A DNA stretch of 64,000 bases, taken from positions 310,001 through 374,000 of the forward strand of contig CALTBR010000001.1 of the NCBI GenBank assembly GCA_943842425.1, written 5' to 3'. Below, piece after piece: positions 34,763 through 44,300 of this stretch (its first letter is position 1; the number at the start of each line of letters is the position of its first letter). A program made the position numbers and the translations under genes. This DNA comes from UBA974 sp002292405. Its GTDB lineage: Bacteria > Bacteroidota > Bacteroidia > Flavobacteriales_D > Sanyastnellaceae. The notes beneath the pieces were generated by a model. The model was not told the origin of the DNA and searched no databases. It saw nothing but the letters and a program-made list of their open reading frames with translations.

Positions 34763-34880
34763 CAAGTTGAACGCAATTGTAAGCATCACAAGTACCGCAA
34801 CTGCTATGAGAAGAGGCGCACCCGCTTAAAAACGCAATAACGCAAAGGCATAACAAAATAGGTATTACAATTCGTTTCAT
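34749..34880 (-). CDS. Small cysteine-containing lipoprotein, 43 residues
   Basis: A short frame that is easy to miss, starting at the ATG at 34880. It encodes an n-region (MKR), a hydrophobic stretch (IVIPILLCLCVIAF) and lipobox LSGC (Cys21). A 23-residue mature part follows that contains CGTC and one more Cys. A -7-like box (TAACTTTA) lies 7 nt before the ATG. Its stop falls 8 bases past the manC start on the minus strand, so the two genes are translationally linked. I do not recognise a family beyond tiny Bacteroidota lipoproteins. Confidence 0.68.
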   Translation of the reverse strand: MKRIVIPILLCLCVIAFLSGCASSHSSCGTCDAYNCVQLDANK

Positions 34881-34887
34881 AATGGTG

Positions 34888-34895
34888 TAAAGTTA
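34888..34895 (-). promoter_or_regulatory. -7-like box TAACTTTA for the small lipoprotein and manC
   Basis: One mismatch from TAnnTTTG at the final base, 7 nt before the lipoprotein ATG. It faces the mlaE promoter only 14 bp away. Confidence 0.45.
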
Positions 34896-34909
34896 GCAAT
34901 TGTTACGTT

Positions 34910-34917
34910 TACCTTCG
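34910..34917 (+). promoter_or_regulatory. -7 promoter box TACCTTCG for mlaE
   Basis: One mismatch from TAnnTTTG, the same variant as at dnaG, ileS and ricT. It ends 5 nt before the mlaE ATG, suggesting a leaderless message. Confidence 0.52.
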
Positions 34918-34922
34918 CAGTA

Positions 34923-35660
34923 ATGGGCATCATCTTTCATATCGGTAGGTATACGAGATTTATATTGAGGGCTTTGCGTAAACCTGAAAACGGTGCGGTC
35001 TTTCGTCGTTCCCTTGTGAATGAAATGACCACCATTGGCACTAATAGTATAGGTATTGTGACGTTGCTGAGTTTATTTATGGGTGCAGTTATGTGCCTTC
35101 AGACTGCGCACCAGGTAAGTGGTTGGATTCCCGCTTACACAATTGGGTTTACCGTGCGCCAAACAATGATCCTTGAATTTTCCCCCACCCTGATCCCCGT
35201 TATTCTCGCAGGTAAGATCGGTTCAAATATCGCTTCACAGCTAGGAACAATGAGGGTTACAGAGCAAATAGATGCTCTTGAGATTATGGGGATAAACAGC
35301 GCTGGATTCCTCACCCTACCTAAGATTATTGCAGGGATTATTTGCTTACCAATGCTGGTTATTATGAGTATGTTTTTAGGCGTCGCCTCTGGTGCTGGGA
35401 TTGCTTATATTACAGAGGTGAGCAGTATGGCAGACTTCCAATATGGTCTTCAGGTCGATTTCGTTTCTTATGATGTTATATATGCTCTCATTAAAACGAC
35501 AATTTTCTCAATAGTAATGACTTCCGTCTCGGCATATCATGGGTACCATACTCATGGAGGAGCTATTGAAGTTGCCAAATCAAGCACAAAAGCAGTTGTA
35601 TATAGTGTCGTGATAATTATGATGTCTAACCTGATATTAACAAAGCTTCTTTTAACCTGA
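34923..35660 (+). CDS. mlaE: MlaE/YrbE-family ABC permease
   Basis: A 245-residue inner-membrane permease of the lipid-asymmetry transporter family. It has five to six hydrophobic segments and the family core MILEFSPTLIPVILAGKIGSNIASQLGTMRVTEQIDALEIMG (cited by its parts: EFSPTLIPVILAGKIG and EQIDALEIMG). It should move phospholipids between the membranes together with MlaF. The MCE-domain partner (MlaD) is not in the window. It is followed 7 bases later by mlaF. Confidence 0.95.
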   Translation: MGIIFHIGRYTRFILRALRKPENGAVFRRSLVNEMTTIGTNSIGIVTLLSLFMGAVMCLQTAHQVSGWIPAYTIGFTVRQTMILEFSPTLIPVILAGKIGSNIASQLGTMRVTEQIDALEIMGINSAGFLTLPKIIAGIICLPMLVIMSMFLGVASGAGIAYITEVSSMADFQYGLQVDFVSYDVIYALIKTTIFSIVMTSVSAYHGYHTHGGAIEVAKSSTKAVVYSVVIIMMSNLILTKLLLT

Positions 35661-35667
35661 TAGTAGA

Positions 35668-36417
35668 ATGATTGAGCTTAAAAACATATCTAAATTTTTC
35701 GGGGAGCATCACGTTTTAAAGAATGTAAGCGCTAAGTTTCATAAAGGCAAGGTAAATTTTATTATAGGTCGTTCAGGCTCAGGAAAAAGTGTGATGACAA
35801 AGTGTACGGTGGGGCTTTTAGAACCAGATGAAGGCAAAGTTCTATTTGATGGCCGTGATTTCACAGCGATGAATCAAAGAATGAGAAAAGAAGTTCATAA
35901 GGAGATTGGGATGTTATTTCAGGGAGGGGCGCTATTTGATTCTATGACAGTTTCTGAGAACATTAAGTTTCCGCTGAAGATGTTTAGCCAAATGACGGAT
36001 CAAGAAATGGATGTGAGGGCAGAGGATTGCTTGAAAAGAGTAATGTTAGAGGGACATGGAGATAAGTATACAGGAGAACTCAGCGGTGGAATGCAGAAGC
36101 GTGTGGGGATAGCCCGTGCGATTTCAATGAACCCTAAATACTTGTTTTGTGACGAGCCGAATTCTGGTTTGGATCCCCAAACAGCAATTGTGATAGATAA
36201 TCTAATCATTGATATTACAAGAGAATACGGAATGACAACGGTGGTAGTCAGCCATGACATGAACAGTGTAATTGAAGCCTCAGACACGATTCATTTTATT
36301 CACGAGGGTGAGATTGCTTTTGAAGGAGATAACCATGAAATGATGGTTTCTCAGTCAGAGAAACTCAATGAATTCATTTATGCTTCTAAACTCATGCAGA
36401 AGCTGAGAGATAGATGA
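35668..36417 (+). CDS. mlaF: MlaF-family ABC ATPase
   Basis: A 249-residue cytosolic ATPase for the MlaE permease. Walker A is GRSGSGKS (residues 33-40). The signature is LSGGMQKR, Walker B is YLFCDEPNSGLDPQ, and the switch His is in VVSHD. The GMLFQGGALFDSMTV Q-loop region is typical of the Mla family. Its stop overlaps the next gene by 4 bases (ATGA), linking it to the deiodinase homologue. Confidence 0.96.
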   Translation: MIELKNISKFFGEHHVLKNVSAKFHKGKVNFIIGRSGSGKSVMTKCTVGLLEPDEGKVLFDGRDFTAMNQRMRKEVHKEIGMLFQGGALFDSMTVSENIKFPLKMFSQMTDQEMDVRAEDCLKRVMLEGHGDKYTGELSGGMQKRVGIARAISMNPKYLFCDEPNSGLDPQTAIVIDNLIIDITREYGMTTVVVSHDMNSVIEASDTIHFIHEGEIAFEGDNHEMMVSQSEKLNEFIYASKLMQKLRDR

Positions 36418-37058
36418 AGTACGGGATTCATAAATACTCTTCCAAAGAGATGATAGACCGCAGTTCTACGTTTTTGAAAAAAATGCAAGAGCGAAGAAGT
36501 GTAAGGCATTTCTCGTCAGAACCAGTCCCAATGGAAGCTGTGCGCAATTGTATTTCCGCTGCAGGAACAGCTCCTTCAGGGGCACATAAACAGCCTTGGA
36601 CTTTTTGTCTTGTAACAGATTCTGAAATTAGGAGTAAGATTAGGGCTGCTGCTGAAGAAGAGGAGTACAAGAATTATAATGGCCGAATGAGTGAAATGTG
36701 GCTGAAGGACTTAGAACCTTTTAAAACGGATCATATTAAACCCTTTATAGAAGATGCTCCTGGATTAATTGTCGTTTTTAAGCACGCTTTTGGTAAAGAT
36801 GAAACAGGAAAAACTCAGAATTATTACGTAAATGAGAGCGTAGGAATCGCAGTCGGAATGCTCTTAACAGCTCTTCATGATATAGGACTTGTTGCATTAA
36901 CTCATACTCCCTCTCCAATGAAATTTTTAGCGGAAATCCTTAGTAGACCTGATAATGAAAGGGCGTATTTAAATATTCCATTTGGATTTCCAAGCTCAGA
37001 TTGTGAGGTACCTGACCTCGAAAGAAAGTCTATTGTAGAGATACTAAAAGAGTATTAG
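36414..37058 (+). CDS. Iodotyrosine deiodinase homologue (nitroreductase-fold flavoprotein)
   Basis: A 214-residue FMN enzyme of the nitroreductase fold. It closely follows the iodotyrosine deiodinase (IYD) branch: ERRSVRHFSSEPVP, APSGAHKQPWTF, the active-site lid EEEEYKNYNGRMSEMWLKDL, and HIKPFIEDAPGLIVVFKH. The three residues that bind the zwitterion of halotyrosine in human IYD (Glu157, Tyr161, Lys182, from memory) line up with Glu84, Tyr88 and Lys109 at identical spacing. The reaction would be reductive dehalogenation of iodo- or bromotyrosine. It lacks the N-terminal membrane anchor of the animal enzyme. It is co-translated with mlaF; a functional link is unknown. Confidence 0.87.
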   Translation: MKYGIHKYSSKEMIDRSSTFLKKMQERRSVRHFSSEPVPMEAVRNCISAAGTAPSGAHKQPWTFCLVTDSEIRSKIRAAAEEEEYKNYNGRMSEMWLKDLEPFKTDHIKPFIEDAPGLIVVFKHAFGKDETGKTQNYYVNESVGIAVGMLLTALHDIGLVALTHTPSPMKFLAEILSRPDNERAYLNIPFGFPSSDCEVPDLERKSIVEILKEY

Positions 37059-37114
37059 GAAGCCTTTTGTTAAAACTTTCTTTGGTTTTTTTACCTGAAA
37101 TTAAAGGTTTGGAT

Positions 37115-37122
37115 TAATTTTG
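37115..37122 (+). promoter_or_regulatory. -7 promoter box TAATTTTG for acpP
   Basis: Exact TAnnTTTG match, 22 nt before the acpP ATG, giving a conventional short leader. Confidence 0.6.
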
Positions 37123-37144
37123 CACCAAAATCAATACGATTATC

Positions 37145-37381
37145 ATGTCTGATATCAGCGGAAAAGTAACAGCTATCATTGTGGATAAGCTTGGAGTGGA
37201 TGAAGGAGAGGTTAAGCCAGAGGCAAGCTTCACTAACGATTTAGGTGCCGATTCTCTCGACACAGTAGAACTTATTATGGAGTTCGAAAAAGAATTTAAC
37301 ATTGCTATACCTGACGATCAGGCTGAGAATATCAGCACTGTAGGACAAGCAATTGAGCACATCGAAAAGGCAACGAAGTAG
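37145..37381 (+). CDS. acpP: Acyl carrier protein
   Basis: Carries growing acyl chains in fatty-acid synthesis. The 78-residue acidic protein has the phosphopantetheine site GADSLDTVEL with the modified Ser at about residue 38. It leads the cluster acpP-fabF-rnc, an order conserved widely in bacteria. FabF starts 29 bases after its stop. Confidence 0.98.
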   Translation: MSDISGKVTAIIVDKLGVDEGEVKPEASFTNDLGADSLDTVELIMEFEKEFNIAIPDDQAENISTVGQAIEHIEKATK

Positions 37382-37410
37382 GCCTTAGTGTTTATTGATT
37401 TGATTCTTAT

Positions 37411-38691
37411 ATGGAGCTTAAGCGCGTAGTTGTAACTGGCCTTGGTGCTTTAACACCTTTAGGTAATGATCCTGAAACTTTCTGGAAGAACCTAGTTCGT
37501 GGAGTAAGTGGAGCGGCAGAAATTACTCGGTTTGACTCGTCAAAGTTCAAGACTCGGTTTGCATGTGAAGTAAAGGGCTTTAATGTGCTAGATTACATTC
37601 ATCGCCGCGAGGCCAGAAGGATGGATCTATTTACTCAATTTGCAGTTGTAAGTTCTCAGCAAGCTTTAAAAGATGCTGGCCTAATTGCTATGGGTTTTGA
37701 GGGAGAAGGAGAAGAAGGAAATGTAGATCCAGATAGGGCAGGAGTTATTTGGGGTTGTGGAATCGGAGGTTTTCAGAGTTTTATGGATGAGGCAAAGAAC
37801 TTTCACGATGGTGATGGAACGCCAAAGTTTTCTCCTTTCTTTATTCCCATGATGATTCCTGACATTGCAGCCGGACAAATAAGTATTATAAATGGATTTA
37901 GAGGTCCTAATTACGCAACCGTAAGTGCTTGTGCAAGTTCTACTCATGCTTTAATTGATTCTTTTAATTTAATTAGATTAGGAAAAGCGGATGTTATCGT
38001 TTCAGGAGGTTCTGAAGCTGCAGTAACTGAAGGTGCAATTGGAGGATTCAATGCTCTCAAAGCTCTTTCTACTCGCAATGAGGACCCTAAAAGAGCTTCT
38101 AGACCTTTTGATAAAACCCGTGATGGTTTTGTTTTAGGTGAGGGAGCCGGTGCAATTATCCTTGAGTCTCTTGAACATGCCGAGGCTCGTGGAGCTAAGA
38201 TTTATTGTGAGATGGTAGGGGGTGGTATGAGCGCAGATGCTCATCACATTACCGCGCCACACCCTGAAGGTCTTGGAGCCACAAACGTTATGAAGGTCGC
38301 TCTTGATGATGCTGGAATGAGCCCTGAAGAGGTGGATTACGTAAACGTCCATGGAACGAGCACTCCACTTGGAGATATAGCTGAAACCCAGGCTATAAAG
38401 AAGGTATTCGGTGAGTCAGCTTACAAACTTAGTATTTCCTCTACGAAGTCAATGACAGGTCACTTGCTTGGTGCAGCTGGAGCTGTTGAAGCTATGGCGT
38501 GTATTCTTGCCATTGTTAACGGATCGATTCCCCCTACGATAAACCACGAACATGAGGATGAGGGTCTTGACCCAAAATTGGATTTCACTTTTAATAAAGC
38601 TCGAAAGAGAGAGGTGAATGCAGCACTTTCTAACACCTTCGGATTCGGAGGTCACAACGCTTCTGTTTTGTTTAGGAAATACTCCAAATAG
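37411..38691 (+). CDS. fabF: 3-oxoacyl-ACP synthase II (KAS II)
   Basis: Condenses malonyl-ACP with acyl-ACP. The 426-residue protein has the KAS N-terminus RVVVTGLGALTPLG, the catalytic Cys in VSACASSTHA (near residue 175), and the two catalytic His residues in VHGTSTPLGD and SMTGHLLGAAG. The final FGFGGHNASVLF motif is also typical. A short acidic insert (EGEGEEGNVD, about 94-103) is slightly unusual. It lies between acpP and rnc. Confidence 0.98.
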   Translation: MELKRVVVTGLGALTPLGNDPETFWKNLVRGVSGAAEITRFDSSKFKTRFACEVKGFNVLDYIHRREARRMDLFTQFAVVSSQQALKDAGLIAMGFEGEGEEGNVDPDRAGVIWGCGIGGFQSFMDEAKNFHDGDGTPKFSPFFIPMMIPDIAAGQISIINGFRGPNYATVSACASSTHALIDSFNLIRLGKADVIVSGGSEAAVTEGAIGGFNALKALSTRNEDPKRASRPFDKTRDGFVLGEGAGAIILESLEHAEARGAKIYCEMVGGGMSADAHHITAPHPEGLGATNVMKVALDDAGMSPEEVDYVNVHGTSTPLGDIAETQAIKKVFGESAYKLSISSTKSMTGHLLGAAGAVEAMACILAIVNGSIPPTINHEHEDEGLDPKLDFTFNKARKREVNAALSNTFGFGGHNASVLFRKYSK

Positions 38692-38712
38692 AAAATACAG
38701 GAGATATTTTTA

Positions 38713-39441
38713 ATGCAGTTCTTACATCGTTTACTTAAAAAAAATTCATCTTCAGCTAAAATTCGCTTAATTGTAAGATCTCATTTCAGACTTAAGGTTA
38801 GAAATATAGCTTACTATGAAGAAGCGATGCGCCATTCATCTGTGCTTGACGGGGACACTTCAGGAAAGAATAGTAATGAGCGGTTAGAGTTTTTAGGTGA
38901 TGCCGTTTTAGACCTGAGTATTGCAGCTTATTTATATCATAAAGACAAAGAGGCAGCAGAAGGATTACTAACTCAGAGAAAGTCAAAAGTTGTAAGTAGG
39001 AAATACCTAAATTTACTTGGAAAACAAATCGGACTTGAGGACTTGTTAGATGTTAAGATGAGGCGTGAGGACATCAGGCAAAATATGTTGGGAAATGCCA
39101 TGGAGGCACTAATAGGAGCGGTTTATTTAGATCATGGATATAGCAGGACAAATAATTCATTGATAAAATTGATGAAGCGGTTTGGCTTAGATGAAAAGAT
39201 ATATGAGACCACAGATTTTAAAAGTAAGTTGCATCACTGGGCACAGAAAGAACTACGGACACTCTCATTCAAAGTCATTAGAGAATTTATGCAGGATGGA
39301 GAAAATGCCTTTGAAGTGGAAGTTTTTGCAGAAGAAGAGAGCCTTGGTAGTGGTGAGGGTAGTTCAAAAAAAATGGCTGAAAAAAATGCAGCGAGAATGG
39401 GTTGGAAAAAAGTATTTGATAAAGAAGTACCTTCGTATTAA
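38713..39441 (+). CDS. rnc: Ribonuclease III with Asn at one catalytic acid position
   Basis: Cuts double-stranded RNA, including rRNA precursors. The 242-residue protein has the RNase III signature NERLEFLGDAVLDL (Glu56, Asp63) and a second cluster LGNAMEALIGAVYLD. There Glu131 matches E. coli Glu117 but the position of Asp114 is Asn128. A C-terminal dsRNA-binding domain follows (about 168-235, ending GEGSSKKMAEKNAARMGW). The N-terminal 25 residues are longer than in E. coli. Its stop overlaps the next start by one base (TAATG). Confidence 0.95.
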   Translation: MQFLHRLLKKNSSSAKIRLIVRSHFRLKVRNIAYYEEAMRHSSVLDGDTSGKNSNERLEFLGDAVLDLSIAAYLYHKDKEAAEGLLTQRKSKVVSRKYLNLLGKQIGLEDLLDVKMRREDIRQNMLGNAMEALIGAVYLDHGYSRTNNSLIKLMKRFGLDEKIYETTDFKSKLHHWAQKELRTLSFKVIREFMQDGENAFEVEVFAEEESLGSGEGSSKKMAEKNAARMGWKKVFDKEVPSY

Positions 39442-39869
39442 TGGCGAAGCTTCAACTTGATATGGATTTGGAGTGTGATTTCAAGCTTTATGGTATTGGG
39501 ACACACATAGGAGGCCACAGGCTTGCTTGGGAACTTAACAGATTATTTAGTTGGGAGTTAGTTTATGATAGAGAATTAGAATCGTTTTGTATAAAGACAG
39601 GTGAACTTATTTCTAAGCATATTGTATATAGTTATAGAAAGATAGAAGAAGAAATAGACGTTAGTTTAGTTTTAAATAGGGTTCCTGAAGGGTGTTTGAC
39701 AGTGGGTCAAGGGCCTAACTCTTTAGATTACCTTCTAAAAGTAAATTTAGGGAATATAGAGTTAGACGGTGTTATTCAGACTATTAGAACTTCTAAACTC
39801 GTTACTTTAGTGACATTTTTAGATGCCGAGAAATCAGGAGTTCTCGAGGCGATGTTTGAATTAGAATAG
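39441..39869 (+). CDS. IPExxxVDY-family small protein
   Basis: A 142-residue protein of the Bacteroidota family named for an IPExxxVDY motif. Here the motif is degenerate (TVGQGPNSLDYLLKV). N-terminal GIGTHIGGHRLAWELNRLFSWEL (split: GIGTHIGGHRLAW, ELNRLFSWEL) is typical. Function is unknown. The family is characteristically placed between rnc and pyk, as here, with 1-base and 8-base junctions, so co-expression with pyruvate kinase is expected. Confidence 0.85.
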   Translation: MAKLQLDMDLECDFKLYGIGTHIGGHRLAWELNRLFSWELVYDRELESFCIKTGELISKHIVYSYRKIEEEIDVSLVLNRVPEGCLTVGQGPNSLDYLLKVNLGNIELDGVIQTIRTSKLVTLVTFLDAEKSGVLEAMFELE

Positions 39870-39877
39870 AAATAGAA

Positions 39878-41320
39878 ATGAAAAAAGGGATTACATTACC
39901 AGAAAAGCAAACAAAAATTATTGCAACTATAGGACCAGCTACCTCCTCGATGGAGATGCTTGAAGAGTTAGTTCTTGCGGGGATGAATGTTTTAAGGATT
40001 AATTCTTCACATGGTGAACTAGAAGGCCATAGGGAGGTTATAAAAAACTGTAGAAAAATAGATGAAAACTTGGGTGTAAAAACTGCAATTTTAGTTGACT
40101 TACAAGGGCCTAAATTAAGAATTGGAGATCTTGTTGGCGGAGAGATGATGTTAGATGACAACAGTAAAATTAAGATTGTTGTAGGAGATGAAGCGGGTAG
40201 TAATGGAAAGATTTTTACGAACTATGTCAATTTTGCAGTTGATGTACAAAAGGGGGAGCCTGTTCTTTTAGATGACGGGAAGATTAGGTTAGAAGTTCTT
40301 TCGTCCGACAATAATAAAGAAGTAGTTTGCAGGGTAATTAATGGTGGTATTCTGACCCCCAGAAAAGGACTTAATCTACCTACAACAAATATTTCACTTC
40401 CCTGTATAACGGAAAAGGATATTGTTGATTTGGACTTTGCTCTTGAAGAAAATGTTGACTGGATAGGCTTGTCCTTTGTGAGAAGTTCAAAGGACATTGA
40501 GCAATTGCAGACCATAATAAAAAGCCGTGATAAGCATGCCCGGGTTGTTGCAAAAATTGAAAAACCTGAAGCGGTTGAAGATATTGATGAGATCATAGAG
40601 GTTGCAGATGCGGTCATGATTGCAAGGGGGGATTTAGGTGTTGAGGTGCCTATGCAGAATGTTCCGCTTATCCAGAAAGATATTATTTCTAAATGTCTTT
40701 CATCGGGTAAACCTGTCATTGTAGCCACTCAGATGATGGAGAGTATGATCGAAAGCGCAACACCTACTCGAGCTGAGGTGAACGATGTAGCAAACGCGGT
40801 TTTAGATGGAGCTGATGCGGTAATGTTATCCGCAGAGACAAGTGTGGGAAAGCATCCAATCGTTGCTGTTCAGGCAATGACGAAAATCATCCAGTCAATC
40901 GAGGATGGTAACAAAAAGCCTTTTAATGAACGACCGCCATATAATCCTGAGGATAAGAGATTTATCACAGATTCGATATGCTACAATGCTTGCAGGCTTG
41001 CTAGAAGGACTAAGGCCAAAGCGATAGTCACGATGACTTTCTCTGGCTACACTGCACAAAAGGTGAGTAGTCAAAGGCCCAAGGCAAATATTTTTATGTT
41101 GACCTCTAATCGCAATGTTTTAAGCCAAATGAATCTCGTTTGGGGAGTAAAGACAATCTATTACTCAAAAATAGTTAGCACAGACCACACAATAGCGGAA
41201 ATTAAGCAGCTGCTTGTTAAAGAAGGTAGGGTGAATAAAGGTGATTTTGTAATTCATACAGCCTCAATGCCGATTGCCGATATGGGAATGACGAATATGC
41301 TTAAACTCAGCCAAATCTAA
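39878..41320 (+). CDS. pyk: Pyruvate kinase
   Basis: Converts phosphoenolpyruvate and ADP to pyruvate and ATP. The 480-residue protein has the N-terminal TKIIATIGPATSS, NSSHGE (variant of the usual NFSHG), the substrate Lys region VVAKIEKPEAVEDI, MIARGDLGVEVP and the MMESMIESATPTRAEVNDVANAVLDG block. The C-terminal domain is complete. It is the last gene of the acpP-fabF-rnc-IPExxxVDY-pyk run. Confidence 0.97.
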   Translation: MKKGITLPEKQTKIIATIGPATSSMEMLEELVLAGMNVLRINSSHGELEGHREVIKNCRKIDENLGVKTAILVDLQGPKLRIGDLVGGEMMLDDNSKIKIVVGDEAGSNGKIFTNYVNFAVDVQKGEPVLLDDGKIRLEVLSSDNNKEVVCRVINGGILTPRKGLNLPTTNISLPCITEKDIVDLDFALEENVDWIGLSFVRSSKDIEQLQTIIKSRDKHARVVAKIEKPEAVEDIDEIIEVADAVMIARGDLGVEVPMQNVPLIQKDIISKCLSSGKPVIVATQMMESMIESATPTRAEVNDVANAVLDGADAVMLSAETSVGKHPIVAVQAMTKIIQSIEDGNKKPFNERPPYNPEDKRFITDSICYNACRLARRTKAKAIVTMTFSGYTAQKVSSQRPKANIFMLTSNRNVLSQMNLVWGVKTIYYSKIVSTDHTIAEIKQLLVKEGRVNKGDFVIHTASMPIADMGMTNMLKLSQI

Positions 41321-41345
41321 GGGCGATTCTCACCCTTGAGCGTGT

Positions 41346-41353
41346 TATCTTCG
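41346..41353 (+). promoter_or_regulatory. -7 promoter box TATCTTCG for ileS
   Basis: One mismatch from TAnnTTTG, 22 nt before the ileS ATG. It lies in the 55-base gap after pyk. Confidence 0.5.
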
Positions 41354-41375
41354 CGACATTCAATTGTAGATTTTG

Positions 41376-44300
41376 ATGTCGAAAGGATTCCCCGAACGTG
41401 GCCCATTAGATCTTCCAGGTTTAGCTAAAGAAACCCTGGAGCTTTGGGAGTGCGAAAACACATTTCAGGCGAGCATAGATTCTCGCCCCGCAGACAACAC
41501 TTACGTTTTCTACGAAGGTCCGCCTTCAGCAAACGGTATGCCTGGCATTCACCATGTAATGGGGCGTGCAATTAAGGATATTTTCTGTAGGTATGCTACT
41601 CTTAAAGGAAAAAGAGTAGAAAGAAAAGCTGGATGGGATACGCACGGACTTCCTGTTGAACTCGGGGTTGAAAAAGAACTGGGTATTACTAAAGAAGATA
41701 TCGGGACGAAGATTTCAGTTGAAGAGTACAACAACGCTTGCAGGAAAGCAGTGATGAAATATACCGGGGTTTGGAATAGCTTAACTAAAAAAATGGGCTA
41801 TTGGGTAGATATGGAAGCTCCATATGTTACTTACGAGAATAAATATATCGAATCTGTTTGGTGGCTGTTATCTCAATTATATAAGAAAAATCTCATTTAT
41901 AAGGGGTATACAATACAGCCTTATAGCCCTATGGCGGGAACGGGGTTAAGTTCACATGAGCTTAATCAACCGGGGACTTATCGCGATGTTATGGATACAA
42001 CGATTGTTGCCCAATTCAAAGCTGATAATTCGAGTACGATGAAGTTAAAAGCGATGTGCGAGGGTGCTGATTTACCTTCGGAATTGTCTCTATACTTCCT
42101 TGCTTGGACGACAACACCTTGGACATTGCCCTCAAATACAGCGTTAACTGTCGGAGCAAAAATCGATTATGTAATTGTTAGAACAACGAACAAATACACA
42201 GGAACGGATGGTCTAGTTGTGCTTGCTGAAAACCTTGTAGAGAAACAGTTCAACAAAGGTCCTGATTACGATGTGTTAGGAAAGTGTAAGGGAGCAGCAT
42301 TAGTGGGTATGAAGTATGAGCAGTTGATTGACTGGGCTCAGCCTATGGAAGATCCTGATCAAGCATTTAGAGTAATCTCTGGAGATTTCGTTACAACTGA
42401 GGACGGTACGGGAATAGTACACACAGCACCAACATTTGGAGCAGATGATGCCTTGGTAGCTAAAGCCGCAGGTGTTCCGCCAATGCTCGTTGATGATGGA
42501 TCGGGTCACGGTGTGCCACTTGTAGATATGCAAGGTAGATTGCGCGAAGGGTACGGTCCATTTCCTGGTCGTTTCGTGAAGAATGAATACTATAAAGATG
42601 GAGAGGCTCCAGAGAAATCTGTAGATGTTGAGATTGCGATAGATTTAAAAACTCGAGGACTGGCCTTTAAAGTAGAAAAATACGCTCACTCGTACCCCCA
42701 TTGTTGGAGAACGGATAAACCTATTCTATACTTTCCACTTGATTCTTGGTTTGTTAACGCAACAGCTAAGAAAGAGAGAATGACTGAGCTTAATAACACG
42801 ATTAACTGGAAGCCAGAAAGTACGGGTAGTGGAAGATTTGGTAAATGGCTTGAAAACCTGAATGATTGGAATTTAAGCCGATCGCGTTTCTGGGGGATCC
42901 CAATTCCTATTTGGAGAACTGAAGACGGTTCAGAGGAAGTGTGCATAGGTTCTGTCGAAGAGCTGTCCATTCGATGTGCTGAAGCTGTTGAAGCTGGGTT
43001 CATGAAAGAAAATCCTCTTGCTGATTTTAAGCCGGGTGATATGTCAAAGTCCAACTATGAATTTTTCGATCTCCACAAACACGTTGTAGACACCATTGTT
43101 TTGAAGTCAGAAAACGGCTCTGCGATGAAGCGTGAGAGTGATTTGATAGACGTTTGGTTTGATTCGGGTTCAATGCCATACGCACAATGGCATTATCCGT
43201 TTGAAAACAAAGAGCAAGTAGATCATGAGGAAGCGTATCCAGCTGATTTTATTGCTGAAGGAGTAGACCAAACAAGAGGCTGGTTCTATACCCTACATGC
43301 CATTTCTACTATGGTTTTCGATAAAGTTGCATACAAAAATGTTATTTCAAATGGGTTAGTATTAGATAAAAATGGGGTGAAGATGTCTAAGCGATTGGGC
43401 AACGCGATTGACCCATTTTCTACACTCGAAAAGTTTGGTCCCGATGCTACTCGTTGGTATATGATCAGCAATGCTCAACCATGGGATAATTTAAAATTCG
43501 ATTTAGAGGGAATAGCGGAAGTAACAAGGAAGTTCTTCGGGACACTTCATAATACGTTTAACTTCTTTGCACTTTACGCAAATATTGATGGGTTGAAAGG
43601 GGATGAATCCACAGTGCCTTATGAAGCTCGTCCAGAAATTGATCGATGGATACTTTCACGAATGCACACAGTAACGCAAGTAGTGAATAAAGCATATGAG
43701 GAGTTAGAACCTACCCGTGCCGCGAGATTGTTACAAAGCTTCGTTATTGATGAGTTAAGTAACTGGTACATTCGTCTAAACAGACAAAGATTTTGGAAGG
43801 GTTCAATGAATGAGGATAAACTTTCCGCATACCAAACTCTCGCTATTTGCCTTCGAACAACAGCGATACTGAGTTCGCCCATTGCTCCATTTTTTATGGA
43901 TAGATTGTACCGCGATTTAAATGAAGGCCTTGGAGCATCCAGAGACGGCGCTGAAAATTCAGTTCACCTCGCAAACTTTCCGAACTCTGACATGTCAATG
44001 ATTGATTCGGAACTCGAAGTTAGAATGGAACTAGCGAGGAAATTGTGCTCTCAAGTTTTAAGTCTTAGAAAGCGTGAGAAAATTAGAGTTAGACAGCCTT
44101 TAAGAAGAATTATGGTTCCTGTCTTAGATGATATATATGCGGAAAGACTCTCTGCAATTGAAGATTTAATACGTTCGGAAGTCAATGTAAAAGAGCTTGA
44201 GATCATCCGTGATGGAGGTGGAATCGTAAAGAGCATTAAGCCAGACTTTAAAGCTCTCGGGCCAAGATATGGGAAACGCATGAAGGCAATTGCAGCAGCA

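Noticed and set aside
41320..41345. A weak hairpin (AAGGG/CCCTT) after pyk as a terminator.
   Set aside because: The stem is only 5 bp with a 9-nt loop and no T-tract.
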